The notes under the pieces are model-generated. The model worked only from the letters and a program-made list of their open reading frames with translations, had not been told where the DNA came from and did not search any database. From Bacillus sp. NTK034 (GTDB taxonomy: Bacteria > Bacillota > Bacilli > Bacillales > Cytobacillaceae), in assembly GCF_017303275.1 (NCBI RefSeq), contig NZ_JAFKOJ010000005.1, positions 327,327-391,326 on the forward strand: 64,000 nucleotides of DNA, in the 5' to 3' direction. Position 1 is the stretch's first letter; each line of letters opens with the position of its first letter. This document shows positions 28,693-39,060 of the stretch, one piece after another. Made by a program: the position numbers and the translations under genes.

Positions 28693-28737
28693 AAACACGA
28701 ACATTTTTAATAAAAATATAAAAATATGTTCGTAAAA
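28693..28737 (-). promoter_or_regulatory. Inverted pair of PurBox-like sequences upstream of purA
   Basis: ACGAACAT (28697-28704) and ATGTTCGT (28726-28733) form an inverted pair across an AT-rich spacer of 21 bases (about 19 between full 13-mer boxes). The Bacillus PurR consensus is two inverted CGAAC-core boxes 16-17 bases apart, so the spacing is slightly long but the layout is right. Confidence 0.65.
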
Positions 28738-28755
28738 CCATGAAAATATGAAAAT

Positions 28756-28786
28756 AAGAAAAGCAGAAGCGCCTGAAGCCAGACAA
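28756..28786 (+). repeat. Dispersed repeat, short form (copy 2)
   Basis: AAGAAAAGCAGAAGCGCC followed directly by TGAAGCCAGACA, i.e. the two ends of the 125-bp family fused with the middle missing. Confidence 0.55.
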
Positions 28787-28819
28787 TAAAAAAGAGGACA
28801 TGCAAAATGCAGGCCCTCT

Positions 28820-30184
28820 TTATGCACCAGGCGGCGCAAATGAATCATCAAATCGTTTCTCTAAGTTTACGAATTTATTATACTCTTTTACAAAAGCCAG
28901 CTGAACGGTTCCAACCGGGCCGTTACGCTGCTTGGCGATAATGATTTCGATGATGTTTTTATCTTCGGATTCTTTGTCATAGTAGTCATCACGGTATAGG
29001 AATGCCACGATATCGGCATCCTGCTCGATACTTCCCGATTCACGGATATCAGACATCATCGGGCGCTTATCCTGCCGCTGTTCCACACCACGTGAAAGCT
29101 GGGACAGTGCGATAACAGGGACCTGAAGTTCACGGGCCAATTGCTTAAGGGAACGTGAGATTTCAGAAACCTCCTGCTGGCGGTTTTCGCCCGAACGGCC
29201 GCTTCCCAGGATTAATTGCAGGTAGTCGATCAGAATCATGCCAAGCCCATGCTCCTGCTTTAACCGGCGGCACTTAGAGCGAATATCTGTTATTCTGACA
29301 CCAGGAGTATCATCAATAAAAATCCCTGCATTTGATAGGCTTCCCATTGCCATGGTCAGCTTTCCCCAGTCCTCATCTGTCAGGGAGCCGGTACGAAGCC
29401 TTTGAGCATCTATATTTCCTTCTGCACAAAGAATACGCATGACAAGCTGTTCGGCACCCATCTCAAGACTGAAGATCGCAACGTTTTCCCCGGTTTTTGT
29501 TGCCACATTTTGCGCGATATTCAGGGCGAAGGCTGTTTTACCTACGGAAGGGCGGGCACCGACAATGATGAGGTCATTTCGCTGGAAGCCGGCAGTCATG
29601 CGGTCCAGCTCGGCAAAACCAGTCGCAATCCCAGTAATATCTCCTTTACGGTTATGCATTTCCTCGATATTATCGTAGGTCCGGACCAGAACATCCTTAA
29701 TATTATGAAAGGCACCGGCGTTTTTGCGCTGTGCGACCTCCATGATATTTTTCTCAGCCTCTCCCAGCAGAACTTCTACTTCATCCTCACGTGTATAGCC
29801 ATCCTGGGCAATGCCCGTCGCCGTCCGGATCAGCCTGCGAAGCAATGACTTTTCTTCAACGATCTTTGCATAGTACTCGATATTCGCTGCTGTTGGAACA
29901 GAACCGGCCAGTTCACTTAAATAGCTAACCCCTCCGGTATCCTCCAGCAGTTTTGACGCACTGAGCTCTTCTGTAACGGTCACTAAGTCGACCGCTTTTC
30001 CCTGGTCGCTCAGCTTCAGCATCACATTGAAAATCTTCTGGTGTGCCGCACGGTAGAAGTCTTCTGGTATCAAGATCTCTGATGCTTGTGTAAGAGAGGA
30101 GGGTTCAAGAAAGATTGCCCCAAGCACTGCCTGTTCCGCTTCAATATTTTGAGGCGGGAGCCGATCCGCAAATAAATCACTCAT
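28820..30184 (-). CDS. dnaB: Replicative DNA helicase
   Basis: 454 residues (named dnaC in B. subtilis). The N-terminal primase-interaction domain (about 10-110) begins PPQNIEAEQAVLGAIFLEP. The RecA-like domain has Walker A GARPSVGKTA, Walker B IDYLQLI and the arginine-finger region RESGSIEQDADIVAFLYRDDYY. A hexameric helicase that unwinds DNA ahead of the fork. GGAGG lies nine bases before the ATG. It lies downstream of rplI with a 238-base gap. Confidence 0.98.
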   Translation of the reverse strand: MSDLFADRLPPQNIEAEQAVLGAIFLEPSSLTQASEILIPEDFYRAAHQKIFNVMLKLSDQGKAVDLVTVTEELSASKLLEDTGGVSYLSELAGSVPTAANIEYYAKIVEEKSLLRRLIRTATGIAQDGYTREDEVEVLLGEAEKNIMEVAQRKNAGAFHNIKDVLVRTYDNIEEMHNRKGDITGIATGFAELDRMTAGFQRNDLIIVGARPSVGKTAFALNIAQNVATKTGENVAIFSLEMGAEQLVMRILCAEGNIDAQRLRTGSLTDEDWGKLTMAMGSLSNAGIFIDDTPGVRITDIRSKCRRLKQEHGLGMILIDYLQLILGSGRSGENRQQEVSEISRSLKQLARELQVPVIALSQLSRGVEQRQDKRPMMSDIRESGSIEQDADIVAFLYRDDYYDKESEDKNIIEIIIAKQRNGPVGTVQLAFVKEYNKFVNLEKRFDDSFAPPGA

Positions 30185-30422
30185 CTGTTCAAACCTCCTA
30201 ATAAGAAATGCGCAAGCGCCTGTCAGAACAAGCCAAATCGTTTGTTCATGCGCTTAAAAAGCATAAAGTAACACTATATCTATATAAAAATCTCTAAATT
30301 TCCCTTTAAAAAATGTGACCAGCCGAAACTGATCACATTTTTAATCAACCCTTTTATTTTAACATGTTTATCGGCAAAAGCCACTTCCAATATTAGTTTA
30401 TCGCATTCATTGAAGTTTCATT

Positions 30423-30869
30423 TTATGCTTCTTTTACATGTACGTTTAATGTTGCCGTTACTTCAGTATGAAGCTTGACTGGAACCTTAGTGTACCCGAG
30501 CGTGCGGATCGCGTCTTCCATTTCGATTTTACGCTTGTCGATTTTAATGCTGTGCTTCTTTTGAAGCTCTTCTGCAATTTGCTTGCTGGTAATGGAGCCG
30601 AAAAGGCGGCCGCCTTCACCTGATTTCGCATTAAATTCAACTGTCAGCTTTTCAAGTGTTTCTTTCAGTTTTTTTGCATCAGCAAGCTCTTCAGCAGCAA
30701 GCTTTTCTTCTTTCTTCTTTTGAGCATTCAGGCTGCTGATACTCGATTGGTTTGCTTCGACAGCAAGCCCTTGCTTGATTAAAAAGTTATGTGCATAGCC
30801 ATCTGCTACATTTTTCACTTCACCTTTTTTGCCTTTGCCTTTAACGTCTTTTAAAAAGATTACTTTCAT
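30423..30869 (-). CDS. rplI: 50S ribosomal protein bL9
   Basis: 148 residues. The N-terminal domain begins [36 protein letters not shown] (conserved bL9 signature), followed by a long helix and a C-terminal domain ending [15 protein letters not shown]. It overlaps gdpP by four bases, so it is translationally coupled. Confidence 0.98.
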   Translation of the reverse strand: MKVIFLKDVKGKGKKGEVKNVADGYAHNFLIKQGLAVEANQSSISSLNAQKKKEEKLAAEELADAKKLKETLEKLTVEFNAKSGEGGRLFGSITSKQIAEELQKKHSIKIDKRKIEMEDAIRTLGYTKVPVKLHTEVTATLNVHVKEA

Positions 30870-32839
30870 TCTTTTTTTCTCCCTTCAAAGTATTCATCTA
30901 TAGCCTCTTTTAAACGGACCTCAACATCATCAAGTGTTGCATCGTGAAGCTGTGTGGCAGCGTTAGTTAAGTGTCCGCCGCCTTCAAGGTTTTCCATGAT
31001 CACCTGGACATTGATATCCCCGAGGGAACGTGCGCTGACCCCTATCATGTTTTCAGAGCGGTTTGAAATGACAAATGAAGCAACCACACCATCCATCGTC
31101 AGCAGGGTATCCGCTGTCTGGGCAATCAGCACCTGGTCAAATATTTGATCTGGCTGTCCCTTTGCAATCGCAATACCTTCTCTGTAGAATTGAACGGTTT
31201 CAATCAGCTTAGCCCGCTTGATGTAGGTATCTACATCCTCTTTTAAGAACTTTTGGACGAGCACGGTATCTGCACCCTGTCCGCGCAGATAGGAAGCCGC
31301 ATCAAACGTCCTGGACCCTGTCCGCAGTGAAAAACTCTTCGTATCTACAATAATCCCGGCAAGCAGGGCTGTTGCTTCCAGCATTTCGATTCGGCCGTTT
31401 TTCGGCTGATACTCCAGAAGCTCTGTTACCAGTTCTGCTGTGGAAGAGGCGTATGGCTCCATATAAACCAGAAGAGGATTATGGATGAATTCTTCAGCGC
31501 GGCGGTGATGGTCGATGACGACAACATGTTCAATTTTATGAAGCAGCTTTTCCTCAATCACCATGGATGGCTTGTGGGTGTCAACGACCACAAGCAGGGT
31601 ATCGTCTGTTGCAATTTCCATCGCCTGTTCAGGAGTGATGAATTTAGAAAAGAGCTCTTCGTTCCTTTCAATTTCCTTCATCATTCTTCTGACGCCTGTA
31701 TCCAGTTCATTGAAATTTACAACTACATAGCCTTCACGCTGATTCAGGCGCGCCACTTTCTGAATGCCGATCGCAGCTCCAATCGCATCCATATCCGGGC
31801 TTTTATGGCCCATGATAATCACTTTATCGCTTTCGGATATCAATTCCTTCAGTGCATGGGAAATCACACGTGCACGGACCCGTGTTCTTTTTTCAACAGG
31901 ATTGGTTTTTCCCCCGAAGAATTTAACCTTTCCGTTCGTCTGTTTGATGGCCACCTGGTCTCCGCCGCGGCCTAATGCCAGATCTAAGCTGGACTGAGCC
32001 AGTGAACCGAGCTCAGGAAGAGAAGAAACCCCTGTTCCGACGCCCACGCTTAATGTTAATGGAACGTTTTGCTTTGAGGTGGTTTCCCGGACATCATCGA
32101 GAATCGTGAACTTGCCTTTTTCCAGAAGCTGCAGTATATGTTCATTAAATACAGCGATAAACCGCTCAGAGGATACCCGCTTCAAGAATACCCCATTGTC
32201 CTGTGCCCATTTATTCAATATCTGGGTCACCAGGCTATTGAGGCTGCTTTTTGTCTGGTCATCCATCCCCTGAGTCAGTTCATCATAATTATCAAGGAAA
32301 ATAATAGCGATAACCGTCCGTTCTTCCTGATACATTTTTTCAATTTCTGTCTGTTCCGTGACATCAAAAAAGTATAATAGGCGCTCTTCCGGTTTATGAA
32401 TCACCCGGAATTTGCGGTCGTGAAGGGTAATGATTTCAGTTTCCACTTCCTGTTTGATCAGTGGAACAAGCGAATCCGCGACATCATAAAGCGATCTTCC
32501 GACTAGCGTATCTTCATCGAAGCAGGATGCTAAAAAGGGATTGGTCCATTCAATGTAATAATCATCATTAATGAGCATGATCCCGATCGGCATTTCCATC
32601 AGAGCTTCTTCGCCGACCTTTTTCACCCTGTAGGAAAGGGTCGAGATATATTCTTCCGTCTCCTTTCGATGCTTCTGAATCAGCTGAAAAAGATAGTAGA
32701 AAGGAAGGACGGCCAGAAGCAGCCCAATAAGAGCAAATAGCCAATTGTAGTACGCCAATATACCAAGAAGCACCACTGTTATGCCCATCAATCCAAAAAT
32801 CGGATAGCGTATGGACCGCTTTTCTAAATACGAAGGCAT
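30866..32839 (-). CDS. gdpP: Cyclic-di-AMP phosphodiesterase GdpP (YybT)
   Basis: 657 residues: two membrane helices (about 12-52), a degenerate PAS domain (about 85-150), a degenerate GGDEF domain (about 170-300) and a DHH/DHHA1 phosphodiesterase (about 335-650). The catalytic motifs [23 protein letters not shown] and [12 protein letters not shown] are intact. It hydrolyses c-di-AMP to pApA at the membrane. The operon order yybS-gdpP-rplI is standard in Bacillus. Confidence 0.97.
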   Translation of the reverse strand: MPSYLEKRSIRYPIFGLMGITVVLLGILAYYNWLFALIGLLLAVLPFYYLFQLIQKHRKETEEYISTLSYRVKKVGEEALMEMPIGIMLINDDYYIEWTNPFLASCFDEDTLVGRSLYDVADSLVPLIKQEVETEIITLHDRKFRVIHKPEERLLYFFDVTEQTEIEKMYQEERTVIAIIFLDNYDELTQGMDDQTKSSLNSLVTQILNKWAQDNGVFLKRVSSERFIAVFNEHILQLLEKGKFTILDDVRETTSKQNVPLTLSVGVGTGVSSLPELGSLAQSSLDLALGRGGDQVAIKQTNGKVKFFGGKTNPVEKRTRVRARVISHALKELISESDKVIIMGHKSPDMDAIGAAIGIQKVARLNQREGYVVVNFNELDTGVRRMMKEIERNEELFSKFITPEQAMEIATDDTLLVVVDTHKPSMVIEEKLLHKIEHVVVIDHHRRAEEFIHNPLLVYMEPYASSTAELVTELLEYQPKNGRIEMLEATALLAGIIVDTKSFSLRTGSRTFDAASYLRGQGADTVLVQKFLKEDVDTYIKRAKLIETVQFYREGIAIAKGQPDQIFDQVLIAQTADTLLTMDGVVASFVISNRSENMIGVSARSLGDINVQVIMENLEGGGHLTNAATQLHDATLDDVEVRLKEAIDEYFEGRKKE

Positions 32840-32870
32840 GTTTTCAGCTCCTAAACAGTAGTGTTGTTTA

Positions 32871-33806
32871 TCACTTTTTTCCTAATCTTTGCCTTAAATC
32901 GAATCCTAAGTCAATTATACCTAATATCCTCACAATATAAAGGAGAAATGGCATAAGAAATGTAAATACGGCTGCAAGGACCGGCACAGCTTTCGGCCAC
33001 CCCTTTAAATGACTGAAAAAGAAAATCAGGGACAGTCCTTGAATGACCATGAAAATCTGCAGAATGAAAGCAATATTTACAAGCGCCATAAACCAGTAGC
33101 TGCCTTCTGACGGATTAAAAAGAAAAGAAGCTATAATGGTAATGAGATAGTACCATAATATGCTTTTCGGCAGGCTCATTTCCCTGAATGGCTTCCAGCC
33201 TTCAACTTTAATACCGAATCTTTTGACAATCGGAAAGGAGACAAGCTGGATGACAAAAACGGAAATGACCGATGTCATGACAAATAAACTTGGCGTCAGC
33301 GTCTCAATCATTTTCAGGCCTTCAGTAAATTGCTCGACTGCTTTATCCGCATTCTGGCCAAAGCCTTCAAGCACTCCTTCTGAAATTTGGATGGACTCCT
33401 CCATCATATTGATGCCTTCTTGAATAATATTCACATTAAAAAGAGCAACTGCCGCCGCATACAGGATTAGCAGCGCTGCAAGGAATACCAGGGTGCCCGC
33501 AATAAAGGAAGACAGCCGTCCTTTGTTTTCACTTATAAAAATGCCGATTACTGTCCCGGTCAGTCCAAATGTCAGCACAAGCGGCAGCGCCATAAACGAA
33601 CCGATAATCAGAGAAAGCAGGATGCCTCCAGTCAGAAATACGATCGCATACATCCGGTTATTTTTTGCCGCAAACATAATAAACGGAAGAGCCAGGAAGA
33701 AAACCGAAACGGTACCGAGAAACGGCACGTAGAGCGAAATCAGAAGAAGCACGGCAAAAACAGCCAGAAGCACTGCACCCTCTGTTAATTTATGTACATT
33801 ATTCAT
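32871..33806 (-). CDS. yybS: YybS family membrane protein (DUF2232)
   Basis: 311 residues with about eight membrane segments, a glutamate-rich helix in the middle (about 165-195) and the DUF2232 layout. The start at 33806 is chosen since GAGGGG lies seven bases upstream; the frame extends 26 codons further without a ribosome site. Function unknown; always upstream of gdpP in bacilli. Confidence 0.9.
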   Translation of the reverse strand: MNNVHKLTEGAVLLAVFAVLLLISLYVPFLGTVSVFFLALPFIMFAAKNNRMYAIVFLTGGILLSLIIGSFMALPLVLTFGLTGTVIGIFISENKGRLSSFIAGTLVFLAALLILYAAAVALFNVNIIQEGINMMEESIQISEGVLEGFGQNADKAVEQFTEGLKMIETLTPSLFVMTSVISVFVIQLVSFPIVKRFGIKVEGWKPFREMSLPKSILWYYLITIIASFLFNPSEGSYWFMALVNIAFILQIFMVIQGLSLIFFFSHLKGWPKAVPVLAAVFTFLMPFLLYIVRILGIIDLGFDLRQRLGKK

Positions 33807-34008
33807 TGATACACCCCTCAAACTGTGTATCCAAAAAGGGGGAAAGCATTTTCCCTGCTTTTTGAACCAATCCAAATAAGACAACTCATAAGGTCTATTG
33901 TAGCTAGTATTAAATGCAGGTTCAACCTTCGCGATTTTGGAAGAGGGAATGCCGGCTTTTTCATCAAGCTTTTAACACAATCCCGTATTAAAGAAGAAGG
34001 CATAATAA

Positions 34009-34036
34009 AAAAGACGCCGGATACCAGCGTCTTTTC
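34009..34036 (-). terminator. Terminator after rpsR
   Basis: AAAAGACGC / GCGTCTTTT stem directly after the rpsR stop codon. Confidence 0.85.
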
Positions 34037-34043
34037 ATATTAA

Positions 34044-34289
<246 letters not shown>

Positions 34290-34340
34290 TTACCTCCTTT
34301 AGCTTTATGATTATATATTTCCGTTCATAATCAGGCACTA

Positions 34341-34850
34341 TTAGAATGGCAGGTCGTCATCGGAAATGTCGATTTGGCCGTCATTTGCGAATGGGTCCTG
34401 ATCCACGCGAGTATAGCCGCCCTGATTACGATTATCCTGGCGTTGATTCTGATTGCTGTTATTTCCAAATGGGAAATCCTGATCTCTTGGACCGCCGTAG
34501 TTCGGGTTGCCGCCCTGGCCGCCAGAATTATTCTTCGGCTCAAGGAATTGCACACTCTCAGCCTGGACTTCTGTCACGTAAACACGCTTTCCATCCTGGC
34601 CTTCATAGCTGCGGGACTGAATCCGGCCATCTACACCTGCAAGACTTCCTTTTTTAAGGAAGTTCGCTACGTTTTCAGCTGGCTTTCTCCATACCACACA
34701 GTTGATAAAGTCTGCCTCCCGCTCACCTTGCTGATTCGTAAAAGTACGATTCACGGCAAGAGTGAATGAAGCGACAGGAACTCCGTTCGGGGTATACCGC
34801 AAATCAGGATCCTTTGTCAAACGTCCGACAAGAACAACACGGTTCATCAT
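34341..34850 (-). CDS. ssb: Single-stranded DNA-binding protein SsbA
   Basis: 169 residues: OB fold (about 1-110, [41 protein letters not shown]), a glycine/asparagine/glutamine-rich linker and the acidic C-terminal interaction tip DISDDDLPF. It coats single strands and recruits replication and repair proteins. Two adjacent ATG codons at 34850 and 34847 both fit the AGGAG site. Confidence 0.97.
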   Translation of the reverse strand: MMNRVVLVGRLTKDPDLRYTPNGVPVASFTLAVNRTFTNQQGEREADFINCVVWRKPAENVANFLKKGSLAGVDGRIQSRSYEGQDGKRVYVTEVQAESVQFLEPKNNSGGQGGNPNYGGPRDQDFPFGNNSNQNQRQDNRNQGGYTRVDQDPFANDGQIDISDDDLPF

Positions 34851-34887
34851 CAGAATCAACTCCTCTCGGTAAAAATGGCTTTATCTA

Positions 34888-35175
34888 TTATTTTTCGTCT
34901 TTAACAACGATGTAACGGATGATGTCTTCGCTGATTTTAGCTAAACGAGTGAACTCGTCAACTGCTTTTGCTTCAGCATTAACGTTCATTAGCTGGTAGT
35001 AGCCGTCGCGGAAATCATTGATTTCGTATGCAAGGCGACGCTTACCCCAATCCTTTGATTCAGAAACCTCCGCACCATTGTCAGTTAAGATTGTGTTGAA
35101 ACGCTCAACTAGGGCTTTTTTAGCCTCATCTTCAATGTTTGGGCGGATGATGTACATAACTTCGTACTTTCTCAT
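34888..35175 (-). CDS. rpsF: 30S ribosomal protein bS6
   Basis: 95 residues, [26 protein letters not shown] start. GGAGGTG fits the ATG at 35175. The frame is open a further 22 codons upstream but those bases form a structured leader. First gene of rpsF-ssb-rpsR. Confidence 0.97.
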   Translation of the reverse strand: MRKYEVMYIIRPNIEDEAKKALVERFNTILTDNGAEVSESKDWGKRRLAYEINDFRDGYYQLMNVNAEAKAVDEFTRLAKISEDIIRYIVVKDEK

Positions 35176-35189
35176 CACTTTCACCTCCT

Positions 35190-35228
35190 TTTGGTCTAAC
35201 GGCCCTTCAAAAGGGCAAGGAGCAATAT
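35190..35228 (-). promoter_or_regulatory. Candidate bS6:bS18 autoregulatory leader
   Basis: On the minus strand CTTGCCCTTTTGAAGGG is followed by CCG TTAG just before the ribosome site. A short hairpin with a CCG bulge upstream of rpsF is the known S6:S18-binding leader motif; the fit is by eye only. Confidence 0.45.
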
Positions 35229-35384
35229 ATTCATTACTCACAAGTTGAAATTATAGCACATTAATTATGCAAAAGCAATAACACTGGAGTTAATTGCTAG
35301 ATGGAAGTTTATTTGAGAGAGGATTTCTTTTCGAACTTTAATTTTGAAAATCGATTTCGCTGCAGCAGAGATGACCGACTGCTT

Positions 35385-35496
35385 TATCGGTCACTTTCAC
35401 CTGTTTATCGGTCAGATTTCATGTTTATCGGACACTTTCCGCATGATATCGGTCAAATCCCCTGGGTTATCGGTCACTTTTTCCATATATCGGTCA
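35385..35496. repeat. 21-bp-period array of TATCGGTCA words
   Basis: TATCGG(T/A)CA begins at 35385, 35406, 35426, 35447, 35468 and 35488 (steps 21, 20, 21, 21, 20) with unrelated bases between. It fills the rpsF-ychF gap together with featureless AT-rich sequence. Confidence 0.85.
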
Positions 35497-35539
35497 CTTC
35501 GCTTGAAATCAACATCATACTGTGGGCATAGAAAAATAA

Positions 35540-35562
35540 GAACCCCTAATATAGAGGTTCTC
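35540..35562 (-). terminator. Terminator of ychF
   Basis: GAACCCCT / AGAGGTTC stem (one mismatch) with T-rich tail on the minus strand, just after the stop. Confidence 0.75.
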
Positions 35563-35568
35563 AGCAAA

Positions 35569-36669
35569 TTAAACGTTAAAGCGGAAGTGCATGACATCTC
35601 CGTCTTTAACAATATATTCTTTTCCTTCGAGGCGGACTTTTCCTGCTTCTTTGGCAGCTGTCATGTTGCCTGCAGCAACAAGGTCGTCATAGGAAACCGT
35701 TTCTGCACGGATGAAGCCTTTTTCAAAGTCTGAGTGAATAACTCCCGCACACTGTGGAGCCTTCATGCCTTTGCGGAATGTCCAGGCGCGGACTTCCTGT
35801 ACGCCGGCAGTGAAGTATGTTGCCAATCCAAGCAGGTTGTAGGCTGCTCTAATCAGCTGATCAAGACCGGATTCTTCGATGCCAAGCTCCTGAAGAAACA
35901 TTTCTTTTTCTTCCCCATCAAGCTCAGCAATTTCAGATTCAATTTTTGCACAGATTACAATGACTTCCGCATTATCCTTTGCAGCAAATTCTTTAACCTG
36001 CTGTACATATTCGTTTGATGAAGGATCTGCTACATCATCTTCGCTTACGTTCGCAACGTAAAGAACAGGTTTAATTGTCAGCAGATGTAGACCTTTTACA
36101 AGCTTCATCTGTTCCTCAGTAAACTCAACCGTACGCGCCGGTTTGTCTGCTTCAAACGCTTCTTTTAATTTTTCCAGAATTTCCAGCTCAAACACAGAAT
36201 CTTTATCTTTCTGCTTTGCCAGCTTGCTCACGCGGCCAATTCGCTTTTCAACTGATTCAAGATCAGCCAAAATCAATTCCAAATTGATGACTTCTATATC
36301 ATCGATTGGATCCACTTTCCCTGCAACGTGTGTAATATTGTCATCCGCAAAACAGCGGACAACCTGGCAGATAGCATCTACTTCACGAATATAGGACAGG
36401 AATTTATTCCCAAGACCTTCCCCTTTGCTCGCACCCTTTACGATGCCGGCAATATCCGTAAATTCGAAAGCCGTTGGCACAGTCTTTTTCGGCTGAACCA
36501 ATTCAGTTAATTTATTCAGACGGTGGTCAGGCACTTCAACAATTCCCACATTCGGATCAATTGTACAGAACGGATAGTTCGCAGACTCCGCTCCTGCCTG
36601 GGTAATTGCATTAAACAACGTAGACTTTCCGACATTCGGCAAACCTACAATACCAGCTGTTAAAGCCAT
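35569..36669 (-). CDS. ychF: Redox-regulated ATPase YchF (Obg-family)
   Basis: 366 residues. Walker A GLPNVGKST, FEFTDIAGIVKGASKGEGLGNKFL (G3 region), a coiled-coil insertion (about 125-200) and a C-terminal TGS domain ending EYIVKDGDVMHFRFNV. Binds ATP in preference to GTP and associates with ribosomes. Start at 36669, with GAGGAG eight bases upstream. Confidence 0.97.
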   Translation of the reverse strand: MALTAGIVGLPNVGKSTLFNAITQAGAESANYPFCTIDPNVGIVEVPDHRLNKLTELVQPKKTVPTAFEFTDIAGIVKGASKGEGLGNKFLSYIREVDAICQVVRCFADDNITHVAGKVDPIDDIEVINLELILADLESVEKRIGRVSKLAKQKDKDSVFELEILEKLKEAFEADKPARTVEFTEEQMKLVKGLHLLTIKPVLYVANVSEDDVADPSSNEYVQQVKEFAAKDNAEVIVICAKIESEIAELDGEEKEMFLQELGIEESGLDQLIRAAYNLLGLATYFTAGVQEVRAWTFRKGMKAPQCAGVIHSDFEKGFIRAETVSYDDLVAAGNMTAAKEAGKVRLEGKEYIVKDGDVMHFRFNV

Positions 36670-36774
36670 CCAAGTCACTCCTCAACATTATTTCATCTAT
36701 TAAAAATACGATTGTTTCTCATTTAAACAAGCCTCTAACAATTATAGATAGTTGCCGGAGAAATGTAAAGAAAA

Positions 36775-36825
36775 GGTGACAGGCACCCATACCACTTTGC
36801 CTGACTGGTATAGGTGCCTGTCACC
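36775..36825 (-). terminator. Long hairpin terminator after the molybdopterin oxidoreductase gene
   Basis: GGTGACAGGCACC pairs perfectly with GGTGCCTGTCACC, extended by ATACCA/TGGTAT, followed on the minus strand by TTTTCTTT. The same GTGCC-type palindrome style appears in other gaps of this window. Confidence 0.8.
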
Positions 36826-36829
36826 GCTA

Positions 36830-38833
36830 TTAAACCTTCGCTATATTCACAAGGCAGTCATACAATGTGCTTCCAAGGCCATTGTCCGATTCGAGGCTGG
36901 AAGTAAGATTATTAACGGAACCGCCGAATTTTGCCCAGATGCCTTCATCAATATTGATGGTATCCGGATGGGCTTTTTTCATAATATGGACAAAGCCTTT
37001 CATTTCCCCGCGGTCATTCCACACTTTGACATAATCGTTTTCCTGCAGGCCAAGCTTATCAGCAATATTGTCGGCAATTTCCACCTTTGCCTTTGGCTCT
37101 GGCTTCAAAAGGTGATAATGCTGCGAATGATTGGAGCGAAGCGGATGAATCGTCAGCAATGTAAAAGGAAACTGCTTGGCACGCTCTTTGTCCGTCCATT
37201 TTGTTTCCCGGGGAAGAGCGAGTGTCAGCCTGCTTTCGGAACCCTTTCGGAACGCCGCAGCAGAGGTGAATTCATACTTGCCGCTTGGCGTTTTGAACTG
37301 CCGGTCTGCCCAGGGCACCGTATCAACCGGGAGCTCTTTATGGTGGGAATTCCTTAAGCTATCCAATGTGATCCCATTCTCTTTAAGCGAACCGAGGCCC
37401 ATGCTGATAAACTCTTCTCGTGTAAAATCAAAATCGGCTCCGAATCCGAGACGCTTAGAAAGCTCAGTCCAAACCCATAAATCAGTCTTTGCTTCACCTG
37501 GCGGTTCAACCAGTTTCGGACCATGATTGACAAAGTGATGGTACATGGAAGAGTAATAGACATCTTCCTGTTCAAAGACTGTGGCAACCGGAAGCACAAA
37601 ATCAGCCATTTTGGCGGTATCTGTCATAAACTGCTCTAACACAACGACAGTCTCAACAGATGCAAAAGCCTCGCGTACCCTAGATGAGTCAGGTACCTGA
37701 GTTAAAGGGTTTCCACACGTGACGAAGATCATGTTAATCTCAGGGTCTTTTGCTGTTAAAATCCCCTCTGCCTGACGCATCATCGTAAATTGCCTGAAAG
37801 CCGTTTTCCGTTCAGGGAGGGTGAGGGCTGCCCCATCAAAGCTTTGCCCAACCTGCCTGTTGGCATAGTTTGCGCCTCCGCCCGGAATGCCGATATTTCC
37901 GCTCACGGCAATTAAAGCATCCATCAGCCGGATCGTGTTCCCGCCGTTTTCATAGCGCTGCATGCCAAGTCCAAAGAAAGTGGAAACAGGGCGGTCCCCA
38001 TACACCATCGCAAGCTCAGTCATCACCTCTTGAGGCACTTCCGTTTTCTCTGCCACTTCCTCGAGTGTCACACTGCTCAGCAGTTCATTCAGATCTTCAA
38101 AACCAATAGAATATTTATCTATGAAACTTCTATCTTCTAAGCCCAGACGGAGCATTTCCTTCATGATGCCGGCCGCAAGCCAGCCATCCATCCCCGGCTT
38201 AATGGAAAAATAGCGGTCCGCCATTTTGGCCGTCGCATTAAAAATCGGATCAATTACATACAGCTTGGCACCTTGTTTCTTTGCCTCCTGCAGCTTTTGA
38301 TACAGGTGCATATTGGTGCGCGCGACATTTCTACCCCAGACAACAATATGTCTGCTGTTTAAAATATCTTCAGGCCCGTGGCTATACGCATCTCCGAAAT
38401 CCCAGCTCTGGGCCTCAATGCCGGCTCCCCAGCAGATGGATCCCGTCAGCTCAGTCACTCCGCCATAGCAGTTAAAAAAGCGCTGATCCAGGTTCGTCAG
38501 CAAGCCTCCATTGGCATAGTCATGGCTGTGCAGGACCGAAGTGGTGCCAGCCGTTTCTTTTATCTCTTTCATTTTCAGGGAAATATCGTGCAAAGCCTGC
38601 TCCCATGAAATTTGCACAAATTCTCCATCCACTTTCTTCAGCGGATGAAGGAGGCGTTCCGGAGAATTGGTCCTGCTTTCAAGCATTCTGCCGCGGCCGC
38701 AAATTTTCCCCTTTGTTATTGGATGGTTCTGATCGCCATCTACCTTGGTCACCTTACCGTCTTCAACTGTTACATGAAAGCCGCAGCTGTCCCAGCAGTT
38801 TAGGGGACAGGCTGACTTGAACGTTTGTGCCAC
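36830..38833 (-). CDS. Molybdopterin-dependent oxidoreductase, formate dehydrogenase-like
   Basis: 667 residues with the four domains of the DMSO-reductase family: an N-terminal [4Fe-4S] motif (CPLNCWDSC ... GKICGRGRM), bis-MGD-binding segments (VVWGRNVARTN, GIPGGGANY, FVTCGNPLTQ) and a C-terminal cap (HPLRSNHSQHYH ... DYVKVWNDRGEM). The substrate is unknown; YyaE of B. subtilis is similar and lies at the same locus. GTG at 38833 is preferred, because AGGGAG directly abuts the ATG at 38842. No mo-cofactor genes are nearby. Confidence 0.88.
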   Translation of the reverse strand: MAQTFKSACPLNCWDSCGFHVTVEDGKVTKVDGDQNHPITKGKICGRGRMLESRTNSPERLLHPLKKVDGEFVQISWEQALHDISLKMKEIKETAGTTSVLHSHDYANGGLLTNLDQRFFNCYGGVTELTGSICWGAGIEAQSWDFGDAYSHGPEDILNSRHIVVWGRNVARTNMHLYQKLQEAKKQGAKLYVIDPIFNATAKMADRYFSIKPGMDGWLAAGIMKEMLRLGLEDRSFIDKYSIGFEDLNELLSSVTLEEVAEKTEVPQEVMTELAMVYGDRPVSTFFGLGMQRYENGGNTIRLMDALIAVSGNIGIPGGGANYANRQVGQSFDGAALTLPERKTAFRQFTMMRQAEGILTAKDPEINMIFVTCGNPLTQVPDSSRVREAFASVETVVVLEQFMTDTAKMADFVLPVATVFEQEDVYYSSMYHHFVNHGPKLVEPPGEAKTDLWVWTELSKRLGFGADFDFTREEFISMGLGSLKENGITLDSLRNSHHKELPVDTVPWADRQFKTPSGKYEFTSAAAFRKGSESRLTLALPRETKWTDKERAKQFPFTLLTIHPLRSNHSQHYHLLKPEPKAKVEIADNIADKLGLQENDYVKVWNDRGEMKGFVHIMKKAHPDTINIDEGIWAKFGGSVNNLTSSLESDNGLGSTLYDCLVNIAKV

Positions 38834-38860
38834 GAACCTCATCTCCCTGCAGTTTGTCTC

Positions 38861-39058
38861 TTATTCCTCATGCTTAACAAGAATTTTCTTCATTTTGCGG
38901 GCGAATTCCCTTCTTGGGATCATTACGCTGTGTCCGCAGCCTTCGCACTTAATGCGGATATCTGCTCCCATCCGGATGATTTTCCACTTGTTAACCCCGC
39001 ATGGGTGTGGCTTTTTCATTTCCACCACATCATGTAAATCAAATTCTTTTTGCTCCAT
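38861..39058 (-). CDS. DUF951 family small protein (YyzM-like)
   Basis: 65 residues with HPCG ... CEGCGHSVMIPRREF, a compact zinc-ribbon-like protein of the DUF951 family typical of Firmicutes near parB. GGAGGG seven bases upstream. Function unknown. Confidence 0.9.
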   Translation of the reverse strand: MEQKEFDLHDVVEMKKPHPCGVNKWKIIRMGADIRIKCEGCGHSVMIPRREFARKMKKILVKHEE

Positions 39059-39060
39059 GT

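Noticed and set aside
30202..30255. Another dispersed repeat copy upstream of dnaB
   Set aside because: AAGAAATGCGCAAGCGCC resembles the left end but the right end is not recognisable.
35176..35241. N-terminal extension of bS6
   Set aside because: The open frame upstream of 35175 covers the leader hairpin and ribosome site; bS6 proteins start MRKYEVMYI.
35301..35733. Small proteins read from the TATCGGTCA array
   Set aside because: Same reason: period-driven open frames overlapping ychF in the opposite strand, no ribosome site.
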